From: Tardiphaga sp.
GTDB lineage: Bacteria; Pseudomonadota; Alphaproteobacteria; Rhizobiales; Xanthobacteraceae
NCBI GenBank assembly: GCA_030147505.1
Contig: JASBVG010000036.1
Location: forward strand, 1 to 57,318
Length of the DNA: 57,318 nt
Reading direction: 5' to 3'
Shown here: piece by piece, positions 9,119-17,479 of the stretch
Layout of the letters: the number at the start of each line of letters is the position of its first letter
Position numbering within the stretch: the first letter of the stretch is position 1
Translations under genes and position numbers: made by a program
The notes under the pieces: model-generated
Told to the model about the DNA's origin: nothing
What the model saw: only the letters and a program-made list of their open reading frames with translations
Database searches by the model: none

Positions 9119-9209
9119 CTCGAAGTCCAGCAATTCCAATAAGGTGGCCGTGATCGCACGCCCCTTAGCACGCCCCTTGCGACGTTTCGACCACCTTTGG
9201 GGAAGTGGC

Positions 9210-9965
9210 TTAATTGAAAGTGGTCCAGTCGCCCAGAACGGCCTGAATCACCGCCAAGGCCGCCACTGCGGCGGTATCCGCCCGCATGATGCGCGGTCCC
9301 AGGGCAAGGCGGAGAATGGTCGGCTGCTTCAGCAGAAGTGCCCGTTCTTCCTCGGCAAATCCGCCTTCGGGGCCGATCACGACGTCGATTCCGCTCGCCG
9401 CCGTCTCGCGGGCGCCGGCTAAAGCTGTAATGGGATCAGCAACTTCCGCTGCCTCATCGCAAAAAATAAGCAGCCGCTGGCCGTCGCGTTGATCGAGAAA
9501 CTTGTGCAAATTCAACGGCTCAACAACTTCGGCAATGCTCAGGATTCCGCATTGCTCGGCCGCTTCCACCACATTTGCCCGCATCCGCTCGATGTTGACC
9601 CGGCTCGCCTGCGTATAGCGCGTGATCACCGGCTGCAGCTTCGCCGCGCCCATCTCGATGGCCTTCTGCACCATGTAATCCAGCCGCGCATGTTTCAGCG
9701 GCGCGAAGGCATAGGTGAGGTCGGGCAGCCGGTCCTGCGCGCGCATCTGCTTGAGAACCAACAGCTTGTCGGCGCGCTTGCCGGCGGCGATCGCCGCCTG
9801 CCACTCGCCGTCGCGGCCGTTGAAGAGCAGCACGGGATCGCCGGCATTCAGGCGCAGCACATTGCCAAGATAGTTGCTCTGGCTGCGGTCGAGAGCGATG
9901 GCCGCATCCGCCGCAAGACTTGCGTCAACATAGAGGCGGGGGCTGCGGAAATCCGATTGCGGCAT
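9210..9965 (-). CDS. rsmE: 16S rRNA (uracil-1498-N3)-methyltransferase RsmE
   Basis: 251 residues, SPOUT/trefoil-knot methyltransferase that modifies U1498 of 16S rRNA with SAM. Seen directly: N-terminal PUA-like part (SNYLGNVLRLNAGDPVLLFN), KHARLDYMVQKAIEMG, the SAM-binding IGPEGGFAEEE near residue 196 and the knot signature LALGPRIMRADTA near 220. It is on the same strand as hisZ-hisG, with about 90 bases between the reading frames, and may be the first gene of that transcription unit. The opposite-strand gene starting at 10166 is divergent. Confidence 0.95.
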   Translation of the reverse strand: MPQSDFRSPRLYVDASLAADAAIALDRSQSNYLGNVLRLNAGDPVLLFNGRDGEWQAAIAAGKRADKLLVLKQMRAQDRLPDLTYAFAPLKHARLDYMVQKAIEMGAAKLQPVITRYTQASRVNIERMRANVVEAAEQCGILSIAEVVEPLNLHKFLDQRDGQRLLIFCDEAAEVADPITALAGARETAASGIDVVIGPEGGFAEEERALLLKQPTILRLALGPRIMRADTAAVAALAVIQAVLGDWTTFN

Positions 9966-10165
9966 GGTTCATGTTCCATTCAGGCCCGATGCTTTACCGC
10001 AGTTGCGGCGAAATGCCATGCCCGGATCGCGGCACGGCGCCGCGCTGCCGCCTAAATCGGTCGGTTATTGGTGGGTTGTTAAGGCTTGGCAGGAATCGTA
10101 GAAGTGCCTGATTCAGGATGGCTTCTGCCCCGTTTTTCGGGACATGTGCTGCCGGAGGAAAATCT

Positions 10166-10870
10166 GTGATCATCCGCCGTTTCATTGCGCCATTCGCTGT
10201 GGCCGCGTTCGCCATGCAGATTGTCGGTGCTCATGCGCAGGGCGCGTTCCCCGCGCCGCTGCCGGGCCAGAGCGCAGCACCTGCGAGTTCATCGCCGTTT
10301 CCGCCCGTCAATGGCGCGCCCGCGAGTGCCTCTCCGTTCCCGCCGGTGAATGGCGCGCCGGCAGCATCCAGTGCGTTTCCATCCGGCGGTGCCGCGCCGC
10401 TCGGCGGCGGGTTCGCTCCACCGCAGCAACAACAGGCCGGTCCGCCCGGTGGCGACGACTGCATGAAGGGCTTTCTCCCGCTGCGTCAGGAAGCCGAGAA
10501 GCGTGGCGCGGCGATCAAGGCGGCGAGCGAGCGCCGCGCGCCGCCCGAGGAAGCCTGCAAGCTGATCTCGGCCTTCTCGCAGAGCGAGGTCAAGATGCTG
10601 AGCTACATCAAAGCCAATGCGAAGCGGTGCGGCATTCCCGACAACGTCTCCTCGCAGATGCAAGCAGGCCACAAGAACACCGAGGGTATGCGCCAGAAGG
10701 TCTGCTCGGTCGCGCAGCAGCAGCGCAATGGCGGCGGTGGCGGCTCGATGGCCGCGCCGCGCCTCAGCGACGTGCTCGGCTCGTCGGCCTCGCTGCCTGA
10801 TGCATCGGCCGCGCGCAAGAGCGGTGGTACTACCTTCGATACGCTGAACGGCAACGTGCTCACCCGATGA
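10166..10870 (+). CDS. Secreted protein of unknown function upstream of ubiA
   Basis: 234 residues. The start is decided by GGAGG seven bases before a GTG at 10166, which gives a clean signal peptide (MIIRRFIAPFAVAAFAMQIVGAHAQ). An ATG at 10118 lacks a ribosome-binding site. After a Pro/Ser/Ala-rich linker with an almost exact repeat (SPFPPVNGAPA twice, about residues 40-65) comes a helical domain with four Cys (DDCMKGFLPLRQEAEKRG, EEACKLISAFSQSE, ANAKRCGIPDNV, RQKVCSVAQQQ), then a Gly-rich and Ser-rich tail. Probably periplasmic. The stop overlaps the ubiA start by 4 bases. I do not recognise a named domain. Confidence 0.85.
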   Translation: MIIRRFIAPFAVAAFAMQIVGAHAQGAFPAPLPGQSAAPASSSPFPPVNGAPASASPFPPVNGAPAASSAFPSGGAAPLGGGFAPPQQQQAGPPGGDDCMKGFLPLRQEAEKRGAAIKAASERRAPPEEACKLISAFSQSEVKMLSYIKANAKRCGIPDNVSSQMQAGHKNTEGMRQKVCSVAQQQRNGGGGGSMAAPRLSDVLGSSASLPDASAARKSGGTTFDTLNGNVLTR

Positions 10871-11799
10871 GCGACGCGGCCGCCCGCGTTGCCGACGCGA
10901 CCGACAACTGGGTCGATCGCGTTGCCCCGTTGTGGTCGCGTCCCTATCTCAGGCTGTCACGTTTCGATCGTCCGATCGGCTCCTGGCTGCTGTTGATGCC
11001 GTGCTGGTGGTCGGCCGCGCTCGCCTCTGGCATGGCGGTGCGTCTCGATCAGCTTCTCCAGATGATTTTGCTGTTTTTCATCGGCGCTTTCGTCATGCGC
11101 GGCGCCGGCTGCACCTGGAACGACATCACCGACCGCGATCTCGATGCGAAAGTCGAGCGTACGCGCTCGCGGCCGATTCCGGCGGGACAAGTGACGGCGA
11201 AGAAGGCGTTTGCCTGGCTCGTTCTGCAGGCGCTGATCGGTCTTGTCGTGCTGCTGCAGTTCAACAGTTTTGCGATTGCCACGGGCATCGCCTCGCTGGT
11301 CATCGTCGCTGCCTACCCTTTCATGAAGCGCATCACCTATTGGCCGCAGAGCGTGCTTGGTCTCGCCTTCTCGTGGGGCGCGTTGATGGGCTTTGCGGTT
11401 GTGTTTGGCCGTATCGATGCTACAGCGCTGCTGCTCTATGCCGGATCAATCTGCTGGGTGATCGCCTATGACACGATCTACGCCCATCAGGACACCGAGG
11501 ACGACGCGCTGATCGGCATCAAATCGACGGCGCTGCTGTTCGGCGCGCGGACGCAATCTGCGCTCGTTGTGTTCTACGGTCTGGCCGTCGCCTTGATTGG
11601 CGTCGCGCTGCGGCTCGGCGGTGCGGGCTGGCCGGCATGGATTGCTCTCATCGTATTTGCCGGCCATCTTGCCTGGCAGATCACGCGGATAGATATCAGG
11701 GATTCCGCGCTGTGCCTGCGGCTGTTCAAGTCCAATCGCGATGCGGGACTGTTGCTCTTTGCAGGATTGCTCGCGGATGCCATTCTGCGTGCGGGCTAG
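10867..11799 (+). CDS. ubiA: 4-hydroxybenzoate polyprenyltransferase UbiA
   Basis: 310 residues. Integral inner-membrane prenyltransferase that joins the polyprenyl tail to 4-hydroxybenzoate in ubiquinone synthesis. Seen directly: the two Mg-diphosphate Asp motifs CTWNDITDRDLDAKVERT (near residue 85) and YDTIYAHQDTEDDALIGI (near residue 200), together with RPIPAG after the first, and about eight hydrophobic segments. The start ATG overlaps the preceding stop (ATGA), so translation is coupled to the secreted protein. No other ubiquinone genes are visible nearby. Confidence 0.95.
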   Translation: MSDAAARVADATDNWVDRVAPLWSRPYLRLSRFDRPIGSWLLLMPCWWSAALASGMAVRLDQLLQMILLFFIGAFVMRGAGCTWNDITDRDLDAKVERTRSRPIPAGQVTAKKAFAWLVLQALIGLVVLLQFNSFAIATGIASLVIVAAYPFMKRITYWPQSVLGLAFSWGALMGFAVVFGRIDATALLLYAGSICWVIAYDTIYAHQDTEDDALIGIKSTALLFGARTQSALVVFYGLAVALIGVALRLGGAGWPAWIALIVFAGHLAWQITRIDIRDSALCLRLFKSNRDAGLLLFAGLLADAILRAG

Positions 11800-11829
11800 C
11801 CGCCCGATTGTCACGGGTGGATTCACTAA

Positions 11830-12762
11830 ATGGATGTCGCGCAGCTCAAGACGCTGATCCATGTCGCCGAGCTCGGAAGTCTCAGCAAGGCCGCCGATCG
11901 CCTGCATATTGCCCAGCCGGCTCTGAGTCGGCAGATGCGCCTGCTCGAAAAGGAGCTCGGCGCCACCCTGTTCGAGCGTCACGGTCGCGGCATGGTGATT
12001 ACTGCGGTGGGCCGCGAAGTTCTCGACCATGCCGTGCGGGTGATGGCGGAGCTCGAGGCGATCCGCAACGTGTCGTCCAGCGGAGCACTGTCATTCGTCG
12101 GACAAGTTTCGATCGGCACCACGCCCACGGTCGCCGAGATCGTAACAGTGCCCCTGGTGCGCAAAATCCAGCAGGCTCATCCGCAACTATCGGTTCGCTT
12201 GTCGTCGGCGTTCACAGGTCATCTGCTCGATTGGCTGCAGCGGGGAGAGCTGGAGCTGGCGGTCTCCTACGATCCAAATCCCATCCGTTCGCTGCGCATC
12301 GTGCCGGTGATGATGGAGAAACTGTTTCTCGTCGGGGCGCGTGACGGTGGCTTGACGGTGAACACGCCGGTTCGCTTCGCGAGCTTGAAGGATCGGGATC
12401 TCGTGTTGCCGAGTCAGCGACACGGACTGCGGGGCATCATGGAAGAATGTGCCCGGCAGGTCGGCGTTCAGTTGCGCGCGAGTATTGAGGCGGATTCGTT
12501 CGGCGCGATGATCGATCTGGTGCGTAATGGAGTCGGATCCACGGTGCTGCCGCTGGCACCAATCCACGGTTTGGTCGAGAGCGGAGTGTTGTGTGCCGCG
12601 CCCCTGATCGACCCCGCGCCTGAACGCAAGCTGGTGCTCGCTTATCCAGCGGATCGTCCTGTCAGTGCTGCAGCGCAGTTCGTCGCGAGGACCTTCACGG
12701 ACATTGCCGCTGATCTCGTCTCGCGAGATATCTGGGTTGGCCGCATGCTCGCCGTGTCGTGA
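11830..12762 (+). CDS. LysR-family transcriptional regulator
   Basis: 310 residues. The N-terminal winged helix (residues 1-60) reads HVAELGSLSKAADRLHIAQP followed by ALSRQMRLLEKELGATLFER, the standard LysR DNA-binding helix, then a linker helix and a periplasmic-binding-protein-like effector domain (about 90-300). It is followed on the same strand by the split TPP enzyme and a binding protein, and probably controls them in response to a substrate such as a 2-oxo acid. The 144-base gap to the next gene carries a small inverted repeat (GCGA N7 TCGC at 12845-12859) that could be its operator. The ligand is unknown. Confidence 0.93.
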   Translation: MDVAQLKTLIHVAELGSLSKAADRLHIAQPALSRQMRLLEKELGATLFERHGRGMVITAVGREVLDHAVRVMAELEAIRNVSSSGALSFVGQVSIGTTPTVAEIVTVPLVRKIQQAHPQLSVRLSSAFTGHLLDWLQRGELELAVSYDPNPIRSLRIVPVMMEKLFLVGARDGGLTVNTPVRFASLKDRDLVLPSQRHGLRGIMEECARQVGVQLRASIEADSFGAMIDLVRNGVGSTVLPLAPIHGLVESGVLCAAPLIDPAPERKLVLAYPADRPVSAAAQFVARTFTDIAADLVSRDIWVGRMLAVS

Positions 12763-12906
12763 TACGGGCGCGCATCTGCTGCACGGCCCAATGTTGCGGT
12801 GCCAGAGATCAAATTCCGGCATATCTCTTCACATCATTCGCTATGCGATCCATGCTCGCGATTGCGCTAGCCTTTGCATCCATGTGATCGATCAGCGGAG
12901 ATTTGG

Positions 12907-13449
12907 ATGAGCGACGCCGGACATGCGCCTGACGTGCAGGCGGGTTGGCAACGAGACGTCTTCGACATTCTCAAGGCAGCGGACGTCAAACACATCGTCT
13001 ATGTACCCGATGCCGGACATTCGACGGCCATTCGCCTCGCCAACGAAGACAATGCGATCAATTCGGTCGTGCTCACCACCGAAGAGGAAGGGATTGGCTA
13101 TCTCGCCGGTGCCTGGCTTGGCGGTGAGCGCGGTGCGCTGCTGATGCAGTCCAGCGGCGTCGGCAATTGCATCAACACACTTGCGTTGCAGACCTGCACG
13201 CGGTTTCCGCTGCTGATGGTCGTCACCATGCGCGGCGACTGGGCCGAGTTCAACGGCTGGCAGAATCCGATGGGGCAGGCGACCGAGCGCGCCCTCAATC
13301 TGATGGGGGTGCTCACCTGGCGCGCCGATGAGCCGCAAGATGTCGCGCCGCTGCTGCGCGGCGCCGCCTCGATGGCCTTCAATGGGGATGCGGCTTGCGC
13401 CCTGCTGCTCGGACAGCGCCTGATCGGAGAAAAGCAATGGATGAAGTAA
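12907..13449 (+). CDS. TPP-dependent decarboxylase-like enzyme, alpha (pyrimidine-binding) subunit
   Basis: 180 residues. N-terminal half of a thiamine-diphosphate 2-oxoacid decarboxylase, similar in layout to the alpha subunit of sulfopyruvate decarboxylase (ComD) and the N-terminal half of phosphonopyruvate decarboxylase. Seen directly: VYVPDAGHSTAIRLA, the activating Glu in LTTEEEGIGYLAGAWLGGE, LLMQSSGVGNCINTLA and PLLMVVTMRGDW. GGAG lies about 8 bases before the ATG at 12907. It overlaps the beta-subunit gene by 13 bases (13437-13449), so the two should be made together and assemble. The true substrate cannot be read from sequence. Confidence 0.88.
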   Translation: MSDAGHAPDVQAGWQRDVFDILKAADVKHIVYVPDAGHSTAIRLANEDNAINSVVLTTEEEGIGYLAGAWLGGERGALLMQSSGVGNCINTLALQTCTRFPLLMVVTMRGDWAEFNGWQNPMGQATERALNLMGVLTWRADEPQDVAPLLRGAASMAFNGDAACALLLGQRLIGEKQWMK

Positions 13450-14033
13450 ATGCAGGTGGCGTGCTCGATCGCCGCGAGGTCGTGAAGACTCTGCTGGCCG
13501 GGCGCGAGAATCTTCTCGTCGTCACGGGGCTCGGCTCGCCATCCTACGATGTGATGGCGGTCGGGGATCACGACAACAACTACTATCTCTGGGCAGCGAT
13601 GGGCAGCGCTGCGGCGGTCGGCCTCGGTCTTGCGACGGCGAAGCCGGGTCATTCTGTGCTGGTCGTCACCGGCGACGGTGAAATGTTGATGGGTATGGGC
13701 GCGCTGGCGACCATCGCCACGCGCCGGCCAGCCAATCTCACGATTGCGGTGCTCGATAACGGGCATTTCGGAGAAACCGGTATGCAGGTGAGCCATGCCG
13801 GCATGGGCGTCAGCCTGGACAAAGTCGCGCAGTCCTGCGGCTTTGGCTGGACCAGGGAGATCCGCGACATGGCCGGTGTCGAGCATTTGCGTACGCGCCT
13901 GACCCCAGGTGACGGTGTGAAGCTCGCCACCATCAAGGTGAAAGCGGAGAACCCGCCGCGCGTGCTGCCGCCGCGCGATGGCGTCTACGTCAAGAACCGC
14001 TTTCGTGCGGCACTTGGCCACGCACCGATTTGA
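13437..14033 (+). CDS. TPP-dependent decarboxylase-like enzyme, beta (diphosphate-binding) subunit
   Basis: 198 residues. C-terminal half of the split TPP enzyme, comparable to ComE. The ATG at 13437 follows GGAGA and lies inside the end of the alpha-subunit gene. Seen directly: YLWAAMGSAAAVGLGLATAK and the TPP/Mg motif that opens VVTGDGEMLMGMGALATIA and closes in VLDNGHFGETGMQ (GDG about 28 residues before DN), the cofactor diphosphate site. A strong hairpin follows the stop codon. Together with the alpha subunit it makes one complete active site; candidate substrates are sulfopyruvate, phosphonopyruvate or another 3-substituted pyruvate. No partner enzymes of those pathways are seen nearby. 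Confidence 0.88.
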   Translation: MDEVNAGGVLDRREVVKTLLAGRENLLVVTGLGSPSYDVMAVGDHDNNYYLWAAMGSAAAVGLGLATAKPGHSVLVVTGDGEMLMGMGALATIATRRPANLTIAVLDNGHFGETGMQVSHAGMGVSLDKVAQSCGFGWTREIRDMAGVEHLRTRLTPGDGVKLATIKVKAENPPRVLPPRDGVYVKNRFRAALGHAPI

Positions 14034-14041
14034 GTGATTGT

Positions 14042-14066
14042 AACAGGGCGCCGTGGCGCCCTGTTT
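14042..14066 (+). terminator. Hairpin terminator after the TPP-enzyme genes
   Basis: AACAGGGCGCC and GGCGCCCTGTT form a near-perfect 11-base stem with a minimal loop, followed by a short T run (TTT). It lies 9 bases after the beta-subunit stop and 70 bases before the binding-protein gene, so it may terminate or reduce read-through. Confidence 0.65.
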
Positions 14067-14134
14067 GACTGTGAGCGACTGGCGGACATCGGATCAACCG
14101 ATGCCGACCTTCAAGAACATCAGGGATGGAAACA

Positions 14135-15127
14135 ATGACGACAGGCATTTCGCGTCGACATTTTGGCACGGCCGCCATCGCGGCTACCGCGATACTTTCG
14201 TCACGCTGGCGCGCATGGGCGCAGGAGGATCTGCCGAAGGGGCCGATCACGCTGATCGTGCCTTTCGCAGCCGGCGGCGCCACTGATGTGGTGAGCCGAC
14301 ATGTGGCGAAAAAGGTCTCCGAGCAGATCAACCAGACCATCGTCATTGAGAACGTCACTGGCGCTGGCGGCGTGGTAGGCGCGACTCGTACGGCGAAGGC
14401 CAAGCCGGATGGCCAGACGCTGCTGATGGGCACGATTTCGACCCACACCATCAATCCGCTGATGGCGAAGCAGCCGCCCTACGATCCCGTCGCGGATTTC
14501 ACCGCGATTTCGATGATCGTAACCGTGCCGAATGTGCTGCTGGTTTCGTCGCAGACCAAAGCGGCCAATGTCAAAGAGTTGATCGCGATGCTGAAAGCCG
14601 ATCCCGGCAAGTACAGTTATGGCTCGTCCGGCGTCGGCACACCGCCGAATCTGTCAGGCGAACTCTTGAAGACGATGGCCGGCGTGAAGATGGAGCATGT
14701 GCCCTATCGCGGCGGTGCGCCGGCCATGAACGATCTGATCGGCGGACAGATTCCGATTCTTTTCGACGTGCTCAGCGGCGCCGCACCTTTCATCAAGTCC
14801 GGAACGGCAAGGGCACTGGCCGTGACCACCAAGAAGCGTGCAGGATCGTTCCCCGACATTCCGACTGTGGCGGAGTCCGGGCTGCCCGATTATGAGACCT
14901 ATACATGGAATGCGATCTTCGGCCCCCCGGGCATGCCGCCCGCGATGGCTGATCGCCTGAGCGCCGAATTCCGCAAGGCCACGACGGATCCAGAAGTGAA
15001 ACAGCGGCTGATCGAGCTCAGCGGCGAGCCGGTGGGATCGACGCCGGATCAACTCGCCGCGCAGGTCAAAGCCGAAATCGGGAAATGGAGGCCGGTGATC
15101 CAGGCCGCGGGTCTTAAGGCTGAATGA
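14135..15127 (+). CDS. Bug/TctC-family periplasmic solute-binding protein
   Basis: 330 residues, the usual length for the substrate-binding protein of tripartite tricarboxylate transporters. The start at 14135 has GGA upstream; an ATG at 14126 is possible. The signal peptide carries a twin-arginine motif (ISRRHFGTAAIAATA) and ends near WAQ. Seen directly: ITLIVPFAAGGATDVVSRHV, IENVTGAGGVVGATRTAKAK, PPNLSGELLKTMAG, HVPYRGGAPAMNDLIGGQI and FGPPGMPPAMADRL, all classic family blocks. No TctA or TctB membrane genes are in the window, so this is an orphan receptor. It probably delivers the substrate of the adjacent TPP enzyme, as inferred from position. Confidence 0.92.
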   Translation: MTTGISRRHFGTAAIAATAILSSRWRAWAQEDLPKGPITLIVPFAAGGATDVVSRHVAKKVSEQINQTIVIENVTGAGGVVGATRTAKAKPDGQTLLMGTISTHTINPLMAKQPPYDPVADFTAISMIVTVPNVLLVSSQTKAANVKELIAMLKADPGKYSYGSSGVGTPPNLSGELLKTMAGVKMEHVPYRGGAPAMNDLIGGQIPILFDVLSGAAPFIKSGTARALAVTTKKRAGSFPDIPTVAESGLPDYETYTWNAIFGPPGMPPAMADRLSAEFRKATTDPEVKQRLIELSGEPVGSTPDQLAAQVKAEIGKWRPVIQAAGLKAE

Positions 15128-15163
15128 ATCGAAAAGATTTTGCGCGCGCATACGCAAGCGCGC

Positions 15164-15266
15164 TTGTCATCTCCGCAAAAGCGGGGGTCAAGGAAACGAC
15201 GTCGATCGGGATTGATCGCTGACGGTGCTGTCTGCTGGATCGCCCGGTCGCCCGGGGCGATGACAG
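15164..15266. repeat. Two-armed palindromic repeat (family 1)
   Basis: TTGTCATCTCCGCAAAAGCGG begins the left arm, and CTGGATCGCCCGGTCGCCCG with GGGCGATGACAG closes the right arm. It fills the gap between the convergent binding-protein and DUF6101-like genes, 14 bases from the latter's stop. Confidence 0.85.
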
Positions 15267-15279
15267 TATGAGAGGGGTG

Positions 15280-15813
15280 TCAATTCCGCGCGATGATCTC
15301 GCGTTCGCCTTTGTAATTACCCGGCTCGTTCAACAACGCACCGACGCGGCGGCGCATGAGGAAGCGTGGACGGCGTTGGCGAATGGCGTTGCGGCGGCGA
15401 CGGCGTTGTGCCGGCTCGATCGCCTTCTCTTCCGGCAATTGCGGAAGGGCGAAGATTTCGCTCCACATCGGCCACGCCATCTCGATCTCCTCGACGTCCG
15501 AGCTCACGAGCAGCGGGATCGACAATGACGGATCGCGATGCTTGAGCACCAGCATTTTGCCGTCATCGAGCCCGCGCAGCGCGACACCCATGAAATCGCT
15601 GACGCGAACGTTGATCGCCATGCGCATGCCACGGACGGCACGATGCAGAACGACACGCTCGCGATGTAGTTCGACACGCCGGACGCTGCCGTCGGCGCGG
15701 TTGTCATGTGCTTCGAAGCGAAGCGGCAGTGAATGGGGATCGAGCCGCACCGCGCTGCTCGATCCCAGGGTCGATGGTGAGGCCGAAGCCCCGGTTGCTG
15801 TTTGATGCCCCAC
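15280..15813 (-). CDS. DUF6101-like protein
   Basis: 177 residues from a GTG at 15813 that follows GGGGAG. The middle reads FEAHDNRADGSVRRVELHRE, VRGMRMAINVRVSDFMGVAL and KMLVLKHRDPSLSIPLLVSS, a compact mixed alpha/beta domain without a signal peptide or membrane segment. The C-terminal third is very basic (AQRRRRRNAIRQRRPRF, LMRRRVG), which may bind nucleic acid or acidic lipids. I believe this is the family called DUF6101 in bradyrhizobial genomes, but I cannot confirm that here. The function is unknown. It is divergent from the TldD/PmbA-like gene. Confidence 0.7.
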   Translation of the reverse strand: MGHQTATGASASPSTLGSSSAVRLDPHSLPLRFEAHDNRADGSVRRVELHRERVVLHRAVRGMRMAINVRVSDFMGVALRGLDDGKMLVLKHRDPSLSIPLLVSSDVEEIEMAWPMWSEIFALPQLPEEKAIEPAQRRRRRNAIRQRRPRFLMRRRVGALLNEPGNYKGEREIIARN

Positions 15814-16087
15814 GGCTTTTTATCTCCCCGCCGAAATTATGCTTTCGGTCGATGGGGAGAGCTTGCCAGAGCGCGCGCCGAATCTGCTTAAAAAGGCTGG
15901 TTAAAAGAATCCGACCCGGCTCGCATGCTTGACGAAAGCCAAACCGGAATGCTTGACGAGTTCTTGCCGTAGGCGCGAAAATTCGCCCCATTTGGTGTGG
16001 CAAATGCTTGAAATCCCTGCAAAATGGGCACATCTGTAGAGCTTCGCCAGAGCCGCCTCGACCGCTTCAAATTCAGGAATTCTGTTT
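15814..16087. promoter_or_regulatory. Divergent promoter region with an 11-base direct repeat
   Basis: The 274-base spacer between the DUF6101-like and TldD/PmbA-like genes contains ATGCTTGACGA twice (15925-15935 and 15949-15959), start-to-start 24 bases, with a partial third copy (ATGCTTGA near 16002). Each contains a TTGACG that could be a -35 box. No gene is seen here. Confidence 0.4.
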
Positions 16088-17479
16088 GTGATCTCTTCAC
16101 CAAACGCATCGTCCACCCGATCCGACAATTCCGACCTGCTCGATCAATCCACACTGTCCGATCTGGCGCAGCGCCTTGTCGAGGCGGCGAAGCGCGCCGG
16201 TGCGGATGCGGCGGACGCAGTGGCCGTGCGCGGCGTCTCGCATGGCGTCGAGGTGCGCGATGGCAAGGTGGAAGCTTCGGAGCGCTCCGAGGGTGATGAT
16301 GTCGGGCTGCGCGTGTTCGTCGGACAGCGTCAGGCGGTGATCTCTACCAATGACATGTCGGGCGACAATGCCGTGCAGCTTGCCGAGCGTGCGATGGCGA
16401 TGGCGCGGGTGGCGCCGGATGACAAGTATGTCGGTCTCGCCGATCCCGGTTTGCTCGCGAAGAATTTTCCCGATCTCGATGTGCTCGACCGCGTTGTTCC
16501 GTCAGTCAGCGAACTTGAGCGCCGTGCGATCGAGGCGGAAGAGGCGGCGCTGGCGGTCAAGGGCGTCACCAAATCCGGCGGCGCATCGGCGTCGACGGGG
16601 ATCGGCGGCATGGTGCTGGTTACATCGACCGGCTTCCATGGCTCCTATCTGCGCTCCAGCCACGGTGTGTCGATGACCGCCATCGTCGGCGATGGCACCA
16701 ATATGGAGCGCGACTACGATTTTTCCTCGGCGCTGCATGCGTCGGATCTCGCTTCGCCGGCAGCGGTCGGCAAGCTCGCTGGTGAACGCACGGTGGCGCG
16801 CGCGAATCCGCGCAAGGTTGCGACCTGCAAGGTGCCGGTGGTCTATGATCCGCGCGTGTCGAATTCGCTGGTCGGTCACGTCATCGGCGCGGCCAATGGT
16901 GCGTCCGTGGCGCGCAAGACGACCTTCCTGAAGGACAGTCTCGGCAAGCAGCTCTTCAGTAACAATATCCGCATCATCGACGATCCCCTGCGTGTGCGCG
17001 GCCTGCGCTCGCAGAGCTTTGACGCTGAAGGCGTCGCCACAGTGAAGCGCGCCATCATCGACGGCGGCGTTCTGACCACCTGGTTGCTGGATTGTGCCAC
17101 CGCACGCGAACTCGGACTGCAGACGACGGGCCACGCTCATCGCGGCGTATCGTCCTCGCCATCGCCGGGCGCCTACAATCTGCATATGGAGGCAGGGGAC
17201 GTCTCGCCCGAGGATCTCATTGCCGACATCAAGGAAGGTTTTTACATCACCGATCTCATCGGCTCCGGCGTCAATGGCGTCACCGGCGATTACAGCCGCG
17301 GCGCCGGCGGGTTCTGGATCGAGAATGGCAAGCTCACTTATGCGGTGAGCGAGATTACCATCGCCGGTCATCTGTTCGACATGTTCAAGTCGCTGACTCC
17401 GGCCAACGATCTCAGCTTCAAGTACGGCGTCAACGCGCCGACCGTGCGCGTCGAGGGATTGACGATTGCCGGACGCTGA
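16088..17479 (+). CDS. TldD/PmbA family metallopeptidase-related protein
   Basis: 463 residues from a GTG at 16088 with AGGA upstream. TldD/TldE(PmbA) proteins form a heterodimeric zinc protease that processes peptides such as microcins. PmbA-type members lack the zinc site themselves. Seen directly: VEVRDGKVEASERSEGDDVG, GLRVFVGQRQAVISTND, TFLKDSLGKQLFSNNIRI, GEGV-like SFDAEGVATVKRAIIDGGVL, LHMEAGDVSPEDLIADIKEG, YITDLIGSGVNGVTGDYSRG and AVSEITIAGHLFDMF, all typical of the TldE/PmbA side. I see no HExxxH, consistent with PmbA. No tldD is in the window. The stop lies 14 bases inside the following phosphatase gene, so they are coupled. Confidence 0.9.
   Translation: MISSPNASSTRSDNSDLLDQSTLSDLAQRLVEAAKRAGADAADAVAVRGVSHGVEVRDGKVEASERSEGDDVGLRVFVGQRQAVISTNDMSGDNAVQLAERAMAMARVAPDDKYVGLADPGLLAKNFPDLDVLDRVVPSVSELERRAIEAEEAALAVKGVTKSGGASASTGIGGMVLVTSTGFHGSYLRSSHGVSMTAIVGDGTNMERDYDFSSALHASDLASPAAVGKLAGERTVARANPRKVATCKVPVVYDPRVSNSLVGHVIGAANGASVARKTTFLKDSLGKQLFSNNIRIIDDPLRVRGLRSQSFDAEGVATVKRAIIDGGVLTTWLLDCATARELGLQTTGHAHRGVSSSPSPGAYNLHMEAGDVSPEDLIADIKEGFYITDLIGSGVNGVTGDYSRGAGGFWIENGKLTYAVSEITIAGHLFDMFKSLTPANDLSFKYGVNAPTVRVEGLTIAGR

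Noticed and set aside
14135..15127. Complete tripartite tricarboxylate transporter
   Set aside because: Only the binding protein is present; no TctA or TctB in either direction.
16088..17479. Damaged TldD lacking its zinc motif
   Set aside because: The blocks match the PmbA/TldE side, which naturally lacks HExxxH.
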